From: Chthonomonadales bacterium
GTDB lineage: Bacteria; Armatimonadota; Chthonomonadetes; Chthonomonadales; CAJBBX01
Reading direction: 5' to 3'
DNA length: 42,770 nucleotides
Assembly: GCA_012517255.1 (NCBI GenBank)
Contig: JAAYVH010000131.1
Location: 1 to 42,770, forward strand
Shown: piece by piece, positions 1 to 7,581 of the stretch
Position numbering within the stretch: position 1 is the stretch's first letter
Layout of the letters: each line of letters begins with the position of its first letter
Notes under the pieces: model-generated
Told to the model about the DNA's origin: nothing
Databases searched by the model: none
Seen by the model: the letters and a program-made list of their open reading frames with translations, nothing else
Position numbers and translations under genes: made by a program

Positions 1-141
1 AGGAGCCATGGGGCGCGCCCGAATCGCTCGTCTACGGGCGCATCGGGGCTCTGCCCCGTGCCAGTCACCGCTATGCGCATGATCTCACTCACATTTCCTC
101 TCGTGGGCAGGCAGCGCGCCTACCCGGACGACGGCATTAGA

Positions 142-177
142 TGTAAACTACACCTATATTGACACATATGGTAGAAT
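142..177 (+). promoter_or_regulatory. Candidate control region of the PadR/peroxiredoxin genes
   Basis: An AT-rich island in otherwise GC-rich DNA lies about 75 bases upstream of the PadR gene. It holds an inverted repeat TGTA-AAC-TACA (142-152), a TTGACA hexamer (159-164) and a TAGAAT hexamer (172-177). The two hexamers are too close together to form one sigma-70 promoter. PadR regulators usually bind palindromes built on ATGT/ACAT, so autoregulation here is plausible but inferred. Confidence 0.35.
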
Positions 178-251
178 GAGTCAACACTCAGACGCAAGAA
201 ACATCTTCCACCTTCGAGGAGGCTGTTTCGGGGACACAAGAGGGCGCTTGC

Positions 252-722
252 ATGCGCGGAGAGCCTGACATCAGCGGAGGAGAGCGACGACTTCGGGGCT
301 TCTGCCGTCGGCACGGCAGCGAGCGGCCCTGCTCGTGCGCCATGGGCAATCTGTACCGGTTCATAGAGCCCCTGGCGCTCTACCTGTTGCTCGTCAAGGG
401 ATCGGCGCACGGCTATGAGCTGGCGGCAGCGCTCCAGGATCATCAGTTGACCGACGCCGACGTGGACCGGGGCGGACTCTACCGCACCCTTCGCTCTCTC
501 GAAGACATGGGGCACGTGGCATCACGATGGGATGTCACCGGCGCCGGCCCCGCCCGCAGGGTCTACACGATCACATCGTCGGGCATCGCTCATCTGCGCG
601 AATGGACCGAGGTGCTCGCCCGTATGCGGGACGCGCTTGCCGCCTTCGTTCATGATGCCGCGCTCAAACTCGACGATGACCCATCGCAGACACAGGACAC
701 ACGGACGGACATACACCATTGA
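252..722 (+). CDS. PadR-family transcriptional regulator with Cys/His-rich N-terminus
   Basis: A winged-helix PadR-type regulator of 156 residues. The PadR core runs from about residue 32: LYRFIEP, then the GSAHGYEL helix and [16 protein letters not shown], the typical recognition-helix and wing-entry segment, followed by a short C-terminal helix. The start at 252 has an AGAGGG ribosome binding site; an in-frame ATG at 342 would give a minimal PadR. The longer form adds C18, H21, C27 and C29 just before the core, a spacing that could bind a metal or sense redox state. The peroxiredoxin gene starts 16 bases after the stop, so the two are very likely co-transcribed, which suggests control of peroxide defence. 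PadR identity is secure; the sensing role and the start are inferred. Confidence 0.88.
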   Translation: MRGEPDISGGERRLRGFCRRHGSERPCSCAMGNLYRFIEPLALYLLLVKGSAHGYELAAALQDHQLTDADVDRGGLYRTLRSLEDMGHVASRWDVTGAGPARRVYTITSSGIAHLREWTEVLARMRDALAAFVHDAALKLDDDPSQTQDTRTDIHH

Positions 723-738
723 CAGGAGGAAGCCGAAC

Positions 739-1464
739 ATGTGCGACGCTAAGTGTACGTGCGGTTGCGAGAACTGCGACTGCAACCGACTGCCCCTCAT
801 CGGCGAGGACGCCCCTTCGTTTACCGCCGAAACGACCAACGGACCGATCAACTTTCCTGACGACTACAAGGGCAAGTGGGTGATCCTGTTCAGCCATCCT
901 GCCGACTTTACCCCCGTCTGCACGACGGAGTTCATGGCCTTCGCCAAGCGCGTCGAGTCCTTCAAGAAGCTCAACTGCGAGCTCATCGGTCTCTCCGTAG
1001 ACAGCACCTACAGCCACATCGCCTGGCTGCGCACGATTAAGGAGAAGATCGAGTACAAGGACCAGAAAGGCGTGGAGGTCACCTTCCCGGTGATCGAGGA
1101 CCTGAAGCAGACCGTGTCCAAGCTCTATGGCATGGTCCAGCCGGGCGCCAGTGACACCAAGGCCGTGCGCGCGGTGTTCTTCATTGACCCCAACGGCAAG
1201 GTCCGCGCTTTGATGTACTATCCGCTCTCCAACGGACGGAACTTCGACGAGATCCTGCGCCTGCTCATCGCCATGCAGACCACGGATGCCCACGGCTGCG
1301 CAACGCCGGCCGACTGGCAGCCCGGCGACGATGTCATCATCCCTCCGCCCGGCACAGCCGCAGCCGCCACCGAGCGCGTTGCAAACGCGGGCACAGACTA
1401 CAAGAGCCTCGACTGGTTCTTCAACCTCAAGCCGCTTCCGAAGGACAAGCTGACCTTGCCGTAA
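739..1464 (+). CDS. Peroxiredoxin (Prx6-like) with Cys-rich N-terminal tail
   Basis: A thiol peroxidase that reduces hydrogen peroxide and organic peroxides in the cytoplasm. The 241-residue protein carries the peroxidatic motif [12 protein letters not shown] with C61, the downstream GLSVDS and HIAWL segments, and the long C-terminal extension ending in [10 protein letters not shown] that marks the Prx6/archaeal-type group. C187, just before that motif, is a possible resolving cysteine. The ATG at 739 follows an AGGAGGA site (724-730); longer upstream frames overlap PadR and are not credible. The unusual part is the first 15 residues, which hold six cysteines (C2, C6, C8, C10, C13, C15), like a small metallothionein or metal-binding tail. 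It lies directly downstream of the Cys-bearing PadR regulator. Confidence 0.95.
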   Translation: MCDAKCTCGCENCDCNRLPLIGEDAPSFTAETTNGPINFPDDYKGKWVILFSHPADFTPVCTTEFMAFAKRVESFKKLNCELIGLSVDSTYSHIAWLRTIKEKIEYKDQKGVEVTFPVIEDLKQTVSKLYGMVQPGASDTKAVRAVFFIDPNGKVRALMYYPLSNGRNFDEILRLLIAMQTTDAHGCATPADWQPGDDVIIPPPGTAAAATERVANAGTDYKSLDWFFNLKPLPKDKLTLP

Positions 1465-1476
1465 GGGCATGATCGC

Positions 1477-1500
1477 GGGCCGGCGCCTGAGCGTCGGCCC
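1477..1500 (+). terminator. Hairpin after the peroxiredoxin gene
   Basis: A 10-bp stem (1477-1486 with 1491-1500, one G-T pair) closes on a CTGA loop 12 bases past the stop codon. There is no T tract. It is a probable intrinsic or Rho-assisted terminator of the PadR-peroxiredoxin unit. Confidence 0.6.
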
Positions 1501-1562
1501 GGATTCCGCCATGCGAGCAAGCGGGCGGCGTCATGCCGTCTGTACGGCTCAGTCATGCGGGC

Positions 1563-1620
1563 GCTCCGCCTGCATGAGCCCGAGCGGAGCATCGGGGACC
1601 CGGAGTGCCTACAGGTCCCC
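1563..1620. repeat. Two further inverted repeats in the intergenic region
   Basis: Past the terminator hairpin lie two perfect 7-bp inverted repeats: GCTCCGC/GCGGAGC (1563-1569 with 1584-1590) and GGGGACC/GGTCCCC (1594-1600 with 1614-1620). With the hairpin at 1477 they make three stem-loops in 145 bases with no supportable gene between them. Confidence 0.45.
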
Positions 1621-1725
1621 GGGCCTGATCGCCTTCGTCTGCGCCGGTCTTTCCCCCAATCCGGATCTGCCCCTATGAGCACGACAACCATAGCCGCACG
1701 GCGCCGTGCCTGTCAGCCCGATCGA

Positions 1726-2523
1726 TCAGCGGACCAGTTCGAGCGGCACAGGGAGCGGCCCTGAGTTCAACTGAGCCGCGAGGTTTCTCGCCCTGGGCAG
1801 ATCACACCGCGCCATGATGATGCCGGCGCCCGGGATTGGCGCCATGATCTGCGGCGCGCTGAGCAGGCGGTCGTCCAGGAAGATCGCGAGCCGATGGCCG
1901 ATGTGCTGTGCTGTGAAGGCCTCAAATCGGGCCTTGACGTTCGGCTTGAACTCGAAGTGCACGCCTACCCTCGCAGGCATGCGGGACTGCGCCGACGCGC
2001 CAAGGGACTCCGCCCGGCATGTGGGCTGCAGGTCCGCGCCCGTGAAGGGCGCCTTGCTGGAAAGAGCCGCCGCCAGCTCGGCTCGACGGACAGGACGTCC
2101 GTCCGGTCCCACTATCTGCTCGAAGCCCGTGACACGCCCCTTGACGACTTCGGGGGCAGTGCGCCAGGCCTTGTTAAGCTGGTGCAAGCACCGGAACTCG
2201 AGGCGTGCCCGGCGCGTCAACAGGTCGCGCAGGCCATCAACCGAGCAGTCCGCCGGGATCGTCACCGCCAGCGTGCCACGCGCGTCGTCGACGACCACTG
2301 CAGGCGATCTGACACCGGTTTCGCGCAGCCTCCTCTCAACGACACCGGCTGCCGCATGCAGCACGCGGGGGTTGCGATTCGCCGCCGACGCCGCTGAAGC
2401 TGCGGGCCGCAGGACGAGGGTCCTGGCAGTGGGTTGCGCCGACGACAACAAGCGCGACTCCGACTGGCCCAAGGCCGGGCGCAGGATGACCAGAGCCGCT
2501 ACCACGATCACAAGGCTTCGCAT
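1726..2523 (-). CDS. Exported orphan SecD P1-head-like protein
   Basis: A 265-residue protein with a signal peptide (about residues 1-19) and no other membrane segment. Residues 60-110 (VVERRLRETGV..., LLTRRARLEFR) and 157-265 match the periplasmic first domain of SecD: FTGADL at 160-165, VHFEFKPN at 188-195, then GHRLAIFLDDRLLSAPQI. It ends in QLNSGPLPVPLELV, exactly where SecD would enter its second transmembrane helix. In SecD this domain contacts translocating proteins; here the channel part is absent, so the protein would be periplasmic. The ATG at 2523 has a GGGAGGG-type site. It faces the peroxiredoxin gene tail to tail. Homology to the SecD head is clear by motif; the function is unknown. 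Confidence 0.85.
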   Translation of the reverse strand: MRSLVIVVAALVILRPALGQSESRLLSSAQPTARTLVLRPAASAASAANRNPRVLHAAAGVVERRLRETGVRSPAVVVDDARGTLAVTIPADCSVDGLRDLLTRRARLEFRCLHQLNKAWRTAPEVVKGRVTGFEQIVGPDGRPVRRAELAAALSSKAPFTGADLQPTCRAESLGASAQSRMPARVGVHFEFKPNVKARFEAFTAQHIGHRLAIFLDDRLLSAPQIMAPIPGAGIIMARCDLPRARNLAAQLNSGPLPVPLELVR

Positions 2524-2845
2524 GGCTCCACCCTCCCTGGCATCAAGGCCGCTCCTAGTGCGGCGATGCCGTGAAAGACTACGGCGCGAGCCGGCGACCG
2601 GTTTCGTCCGATCATGGGCCCTGGGGGTGTCGCCGCATGGCGCTGACAGTCACGGGCGAGGCGGCCGATGGGCATGAACGGCAAGTCCGCTGTGTTTCGT
2701 TTGGTCTCATTGCGATGGGCGCCGACCTGCGCGAGAGTCGGCGTGTCATGCGGATACGTCGTACCTGTAGTAGGTATACTGCGACAGTCGGCGCAATGCG
2801 CCGGTGTACGATGATCGGGTTATTCAGAGGAGATGAGGGACCACG
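2524..2845. other. Divergent intergenic region with candidate -10 and hairpin
   Basis: No supportable gene lies between the divergent SecD-head and PEP-CTERM genes. A TACCT-N5-AGGTA inverted repeat (2762-2776) overlaps a TATACT hexamer (2775-2780) that could be the -10 element for the PEP-CTERM gene; no good -35 is visible. A perfect hairpin CGGCGC-AAT-GCGCCG (2789-2803) follows, within the presumed leader. Confidence 0.4.
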
Positions 2846-3481
2846 ATGCGCCAGTTCGCCATTGCGCTGCTTGTAGCGTCTGCCGTGCAGATGTGCGGAT
2901 CAGCCCGGGCCGAGCAGGCTTTGGTTGACTTCGCAGGCTATAACACGGGCGGAGCCGAGGTCCGAACGCTCGGATGGGAGTTTACGCTTAGCCAGTCCGT
3001 GGTCGTCACCCACCTGGGGTTGTGGGACTACGGGGCCGACGGGCTGAACCACAGCCATCTGGTCACCATATGGTCAACGGGCACCGTCAAGACGCGGCTT
3101 GTCGAAGGCACGGTCCCGAGCGGTGGCGCACCGGGCTCGGCATGGCGATGGGTTACGGTCACTCCGACCACACTGGCCCCGGGTACGTACCGTATTGGCG
3201 CCGTCTACCCAATAGGCGGAGCCAATCCCGACCCCAGCGTTCATGATCGCATTGCCGGGTTCGCGGACACAGTGACCACCAGCGGCCCAGTCGCGTACGT
3301 GCGCAATGTCTATGTCAACAGCACCAACTACCCGAGCAGCACCTTTGCACCCGAGGAGAAAGGCTATTTCGGTCCTAACTTTCAGTTCCAGAATCTCGTT
3401 CCGGAGCCTGGGCTAGTCCAGCTTCCAGTTCTGATCGTGCTCAGCGGGGCATCCCTCTGGTTCAGGCGGCGGCAGCGCTGA
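2846..3481 (+). CDS. PEP-CTERM sorted surface protein with DUF4082-like domain
   Basis: An exported 211-residue protein with a signal peptide (about residues 1-22) and a DUF4082-like beta-sandwich core: FTLSQSVVVTHLGLWD, then HLVTIWSTG and LAPGTYRIGAVYP. The C-terminus is a textbook PEP-CTERM signal: VPEP, a hydrophobic stretch (about 187-204), then FRRRQR at the end. Such proteins are recognised at the PEP motif by an exosortase, cut and released to the cell surface or extracellular matrix. An exosortase is encoded 7 kb away (10809), so substrate and enzyme are both in this window. The start has an AGAGGAGATGAGGGA site. The function of the DUF4082 part is unknown. Confidence 0.92.
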   Translation: MRQFAIALLVASAVQMCGSARAEQALVDFAGYNTGGAEVRTLGWEFTLSQSVVVTHLGLWDYGADGLNHSHLVTIWSTGTVKTRLVEGTVPSGGAPGSAWRWVTVTPTTLAPGTYRIGAVYPIGGANPDPSVHDRIAGFADTVTTSGPVAYVRNVYVNSTNYPSSTFAPEEKGYFGPNFQFQNLVPEPGLVQLPVLIVLSGASLWFRRRQR

Positions 3482-3515
3482 GTAGCTGACGGTCGGCCTG
3501 GTCGCGTTACGAGGG

Positions 3516-3575
3516 CGAGCCAACCGCGCGAGGCCGTCCGCAACGTGACGGGGCGTATGCCGTGCGGTTGACTCG
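3516..3575. repeat. 12-bp inverted repeat between convergent genes
   Basis: CGAGCCAACCGC (3516-3527) pairs with GCGGTTGACTCG (3564-3575), with one G-T mismatch and a 36-base loop. It lies between the ends of the PEP-CTERM gene and the minus-strand WD40 gene and may act as a two-way terminator. Confidence 0.4.
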
Positions 3576-3586
3576 CGTTCGCTCCT

Positions 3587-5476
3587 CTACGGCGTTACGG
3601 TGAGTATCCCTCCTGCCGTCGTTGGGTGGTAGGCTGCGTCGCCCGCGAAGTCGCACCTGAGCGGGTGATCGCCCGGTACCATGCCCGGTGGAACGGCGTA
3701 GAGGACGGTTGCGCGGCCATCGGCATTGGTGGTATCGCTGCCCACCGACGTGCCGCCAACGAAGAAGTCAATGGCGATGCCGCCCTTCCAACGCAGGTCC
3801 GGCAGCGTGCGCACATACGCCCGAAGATAGCCGGAGCCGCCGGACCGCGCGGTCCGCGGCTGCAGCACCCAGATGAGCAAAGACCCCTTCGTGCAGGTCA
3901 GCGTCGCGGATGCTTGCGACGGGAAGTACGTCGTATCCCCCGGCCACTCGACCGCAATGCTCCGTTGGCCCGCGCCTGCGCCCTCCGGAATCGAATAGGC
4001 CAGAACCGCCGCGCCGCCGCCTTCGGTCACGGCACTGCCCACCTCGGATCCGTCCACGCGGAAGATGAGCGACCGCTCGGCCACACGCATCCTGTCGGTG
4101 GAGCGGTAGAGATACCCTTTGAGATAGCATGTCGTGTCGATGCCGCCCGTTCGGTCTATGGTGTACGCGAAGGTCTCCGTCCGCTGCACCGTCAGCAATC
4201 CCGCGCCCTGAGACGGGTTGAAGTATGCGTCTCCGGCGAAGGCCGCCTCGACCACGCGGTAGCCGGCGCCTGCGCCCTCGGGCACCGTGTACTGCAGACG
4301 CGCCCATCCCGTGGAGTCGGTAACGGCCTGGCCAACGTGGGAGCCGTTCACGGCGAACGCGATAGGTCTGCCGGCCACAGGCCCACCCACGCAGACAAGC
4401 TGGGCGGCGAGCAGGACGCTCTCCCCGATCCTGCCGCTCGCATTGCCGACCGCAATCGCGGAGTCCTCCGGCGTCGGCGGAGGACCATACGGATTGCGCG
4501 CCAGCACCAGGCCGCCGGCGTCGCTATAGGCCATGTACGCTCCATCCGGCGAGAACGTCACGGACGATGGCGAAGCGCCCGTGTCGAAGTACCGCAGCAG
4601 CGCGCCGTCCGACGGCGACCAAAGGTAGAGCTTGCGATACTTGCGCTCCGTCGCCGCGAGAACACCGCCGTCAGGCGAGAACGCGAGTCCGGTAAAATCG
4701 GGACGCGGATCGTACAGGGCGAGCGTAGAAAGCGGAGCCCCGTCAGACGAGCGCCTGAGCTGGACAACCGCCCCCGTCCCCCCGACGGCCAGCGCCTCGC
4801 CGTCGGGCGCGAACGTGACCAGGGAGCCGGCCAGGGGCACATCGAACACAACCTGGCCGTCGGCCGATCTCCAGACACGGAGGTCAAAAGACGACGAAGT
4901 GCCGGCGATGAGGCTGCCGTCGGGCGACTGCGCCATGCCGCGCACAGACGTCCAGTCGCTGAACCAGCGCCGCCGGACCCCGCTGGGAACATCGTAGAAA
5001 CTGATGGCCCTGCTCATATACTCTCGTGTGTCTACGCCCCCGACCACGATCTGGCGTCCGTCGGGCGTGAAGACGACGGAACTGGCAGTCTCGAGGTGGT
5101 CGTAGATGCCCAGGACGAGCTGCCCGTCCGACACACGCCATATCCGCACCACCTCGCGGCCGACGCCGTACGGCTGATCGCACCCGGAGGCCACCAGCGT
5201 GCCCTCCGGCGAGAAAGCGATGGACAAGGGGTGTGAACTGGTTGCAAGGGTCCTGTAGATTGCGCCGGTTGACACGTGGCGAAGCGCAACGTAGGCGTTG
5301 TTATCGCCGCCATAGCCGGCGGCGATGTAGCGACCGTCGGGGGAGAACGCCACGCGACCGGGCCTCACACCATCCAGCTTCGTCCAGACGATCTCGGGCG
5401 GTCCCTGCGCATGCGACGCTGCCGCTATGACAGACACCGCAACGCACCCGATGAGAAAGCTCCGTGTCCTGTTCAC
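3587..5476 (-). CDS. Secreted WD40-type beta-propeller with three Ig-like domains
   Basis: A 629-residue exported protein. Residues 1-23 are a signal peptide. Residues about 40-340 hold repeated blades with the phrase (V/I)(A/V)FSPDG, such as GRVAFSPDGRYIA, SIAFSPEGTLVA and SVVFTPDGRQIV, giving a WD40/YVTN-like propeller. Three bacterial Ig-like (Big_3_5-type) domains follow to the end, marked by the recurring phrase (V/I)P.G...G......F/W.GD..Y.P. There is no membrane anchor or sorting signal after them. The start is a GTG with an AAAGGAGT site in the 16-base gap after the upstream LamG gene, so the two are one transcription unit. It is probably an extracellular binding or adhesion protein; the ligand is unknown. 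Confidence 0.9.
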   Translation of the reverse strand: MNRTRSFLIGCVAVSVIAAASHAQGPPEIVWTKLDGVRPGRVAFSPDGRYIAAGYGGDNNAYVALRHVSTGAIYRTLATSSHPLSIAFSPEGTLVASGCDQPYGVGREVVRIWRVSDGQLVLGIYDHLETASSVVFTPDGRQIVVGGVDTREYMSRAISFYDVPSGVRRRWFSDWTSVRGMAQSPDGSLIAGTSSSFDLRVWRSADGQVVFDVPLAGSLVTFAPDGEALAVGGTGAVVQLRRSSDGAPLSTLALYDPRPDFTGLAFSPDGGVLAATERKYRKLYLWSPSDGALLRYFDTGASPSSVTFSPDGAYMAYSDAGGLVLARNPYGPPPTPEDSAIAVGNASGRIGESVLLAAQLVCVGGPVAGRPIAFAVNGSHVGQAVTDSTGWARLQYTVPEGAGAGYRVVEAAFAGDAYFNPSQGAGLLTVQRTETFAYTIDRTGGIDTTCYLKGYLYRSTDRMRVAERSLIFRVDGSEVGSAVTEGGGAAVLAYSIPEGAGAGQRSIAVEWPGDTTYFPSQASATLTCTKGSLLIWVLQPRTARSGGSGYLRAYVRTLPDLRWKGGIAIDFFVGGTSVGSDTTNADGRATVLYAVPPGMVPGDHPLRCDFAGDAAYHPTTAGGILTVTP

Positions 5477-5492
5477 GGCAGAACTCCTTTCG

Positions 5493-7250
5493 TCAGGCCA
5501 ATCCGGCCTGGATCTTCATCCACTGCATCATGAGTTGGCGCTCCCATGCGTCGAGAGCCCTCGCAACGACGGCCACCATGCCGATGTAGCCGTCGAACGG
5601 GTAGATCACATCGGCGCCGCCGCGCCTGATCGCGCCGAACGAGAACCGATCGAACGGCATGGACCGGAGTTCATCCATATCCTGCCACGGCGTGGCAGGT
5701 TCGACGGCGTCATCCACGTACAGCTCCAGCTCGAGACCGGCATTCGGGTCTTCACCCTCTTCCACCGCTCGCCATACCGTACAGAGCACATGCGCGGCTG
5801 CGTCACCGGACTGCATGGTCTGGGGCAGAACGGCCTCGGTCTCGTATTGGTCGCCCTCCCACAGCGTTGCGGTTGCGCTCTTCCACACCGGTGATTCTGT
5901 CGGGTGGTAGTCTCGGTGATAGGCGCCGTGGTGGGTCCACATTCTGTAGGGCATGCTGCTCGAAGAGCACCCCAGGCCGACGAGGCCGTCCGCTTGATTC
6001 GGAGTGTACGGGCCGGCTGCTTGCAGCAACACGAAGAGCGTCATTGGCACGTTCTTGCCCGCAAAGTGGTCGGCCACGGCGTCGCACGTGAAGAACTGGG
6101 TTCCGGACCTCACGAGCCGTATGCCGGGGTATCCGTTGTTGAGCGGAGCGCTGCCGAGCCACCAGTGTCCCCAGTGCATGTTGCTGCGCCCCAGTTCGTC
6201 GAACACGTACCCGCCCGAGTTCTCATCGAGAGGCCACATGGACTCGAGGTTCTCGATGTCGGCTCCCTCGGTGTCGCCGAGATCATCGAAGTCAACCGGC
6301 GCGTCCACTCCTTGACCGACGAGCGCCGCGACCGCGGTATCGGAAATCGCCTCCCGATAGTAGTACCCGTGGGTCATGCGGCCCCGCCAGATTCGGTGCG
6401 GCGACTCCGGCGCTCCGCCGATTTGAAAGGTGTGTTTGGCCCCATGGGCGATCTGCGCCGCCGGGAATGCCGTCTCGATCCAGACAAGCTCCTGTGGTGG
6501 GTTGTCATCGCCGACCCACAGGCGGAGCTTAGCTTCCCCCTCTCCGACCGGAGCGAACTGCGCCACTACGCGGTACCACGTTCGGTCGGTCACGATGCCG
6601 GACTGAACGGCAACTACGATCTGTTCCGTCTCGTGCGTGGTGGCGCGATACGTGAACCTTGCCCCGGTCTCGTCGCCGACGAGACCCAGCCAGTAAGACC
6701 GTCGGTCCGTGGCTCCGGTCCACGCACAGCAGATGGTGCGCTCCTCTGTCTCGGCCGGCAACGTGTCCGGCCAGACCCAGAAGACAAGGGTATGGTGACA
6801 CGGCTCCTGCGGATCCTCCGGTCTCATCAGCACCGGATCGCTCACATAGTCCTTGTGCCGGCATAGCCACGGCTCGCCCGGCGGCACGCCCGGGAAGCGC
6901 CGTGCGCCCCTTCCGAACACATTCGCCTCCCTGGTGGGGCTGTTCACTGGGACGGCTTCGCCGCTCTCGTTCGCCGGATGGTACTTGGCGGGCCAGGCTG
7001 TCACGACGCCGTCTTGCGTGACAGCATCGTCAGCCCCCCACACCCATGTCGGGCAGTCGAACACCGTGTTCGGGTCCCACACGTCCTCCTTTCCGGGGGC
7101 CGTTGCACATCCGTCACCGGTCAGGACCTGCAGGTTCCGGATCTGCGACGACGGCCCTGTGTAGACGAATCCCTTGCCGTCTCCGCCGTTCTCCTTGCCA
7201 TCGGCCGCTTCCATCATCCGTGTCAGCAGCCTTGCGACATCGCTTGCCAT
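5493..7250 (-). CDS. Two-domain LamG/concanavalin-A-like protein without signal peptide
   Basis: A 585-residue protein with two LamG-type jelly-roll modules. The first (about 130-325) shows HTLVFWVWPDTLP, YWLGLVGD and WYRVVAQF; the second (about 345-580) shows PMTLFVLLQA, LELYVDDA and YIGMVAVVARALDAWERQ, the phrase that usually ends such domains. The N-terminus is charged and polar (MASDVARLLTRMMEAADG) with no signal peptide or membrane helix, unusual for LamG proteins, which normally act outside the cell. The gene lies upstream of the secreted WD40-Ig gene with a 16-base gap. The ATG at 7250 has a GGGAGAA site about 10 bases away. A phage-tail-type origin or export by a signal-less route are possible; no structural phage genes are nearby. 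Confidence 0.82.
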   Translation of the reverse strand: MASDVARLLTRMMEAADGKENGGDGKGFVYTGPSSQIRNLQVLTGDGCATAPGKEDVWDPNTVFDCPTWVWGADDAVTQDGVVTAWPAKYHPANESGEAVPVNSPTREANVFGRGARRFPGVPPGEPWLCRHKDYVSDPVLMRPEDPQEPCHHTLVFWVWPDTLPAETEERTICCAWTGATDRRSYWLGLVGDETGARFTYRATTHETEQIVVAVQSGIVTDRTWYRVVAQFAPVGEGEAKLRLWVGDDNPPQELVWIETAFPAAQIAHGAKHTFQIGGAPESPHRIWRGRMTHGYYYREAISDTAVAALVGQGVDAPVDFDDLGDTEGADIENLESMWPLDENSGGYVFDELGRSNMHWGHWWLGSAPLNNGYPGIRLVRSGTQFFTCDAVADHFAGKNVPMTLFVLLQAAGPYTPNQADGLVGLGCSSSSMPYRMWTHHGAYHRDYHPTESPVWKSATATLWEGDQYETEAVLPQTMQSGDAAAHVLCTVWRAVEEGEDPNAGLELELYVDDAVEPATPWQDMDELRSMPFDRFSFGAIRRGGADVIYPFDGYIGMVAVVARALDAWERQLMMQWMKIQAGLA

Positions 7251-7581
7251 CTTCCCGTTCTCCCTTCTGCGCTCACTCCGTCAGGCAGTGTGATGGCCAC
7301 CGCCAGTTCTGGACTCTGTGAAGGCGCGCGGGGGGGAGACCGACCTACGTGCTGGACCGCATGCTGCCGTGATTGTGTGTGTCGTGGGGGGGGGACAAGG
7401 CGTGCGTCTGAGCTCCGCAGATGCTCCCATGCGGAAACGGGAACTGCCCATTCGCCGCGCTGCATGCATGGTACGCTTGCCCTGTGAGTGACGCCGTCCG
7501 GACATTGGGTTCCGGCCTGCGTCTACACCAGTGTATACCGCGTTAGGGGCGCCATGGGTTACCGACGGGGAGTACGCGAGT
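7251..7581. other. Intergenic region with G homopolymer runs
   Basis: No supportable gene. This stretch separates two minus-strand genes and should hold the promoter of the LamG-WD40 unit, but no clear -35/-10 pair was found. It contains runs of seven G (7330-7336) and nine G (7386-7394), which stand out from the surrounding sequence. Confidence 0.4.

Noticed and set aside
3-140. Reading frame open from the left edge to a TAG at 138-140
   Set aside because: It could be the end of a gene, but only 45 codons are visible, base use drifts toward non-coding, and no motif is recognisable.
159-177. TTGACA and TAGAAT taken as a sigma-70 promoter pair
   Set aside because: Only seven bases separate the hexamers, too few for one promoter.
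3626-5236. Long plus-strand open frame opposite the WD40-Ig gene
   Set aside because: It mirrors a clear secreted propeller gene; its composition is Arg/Ala/Gly-rich and lacks any domain.
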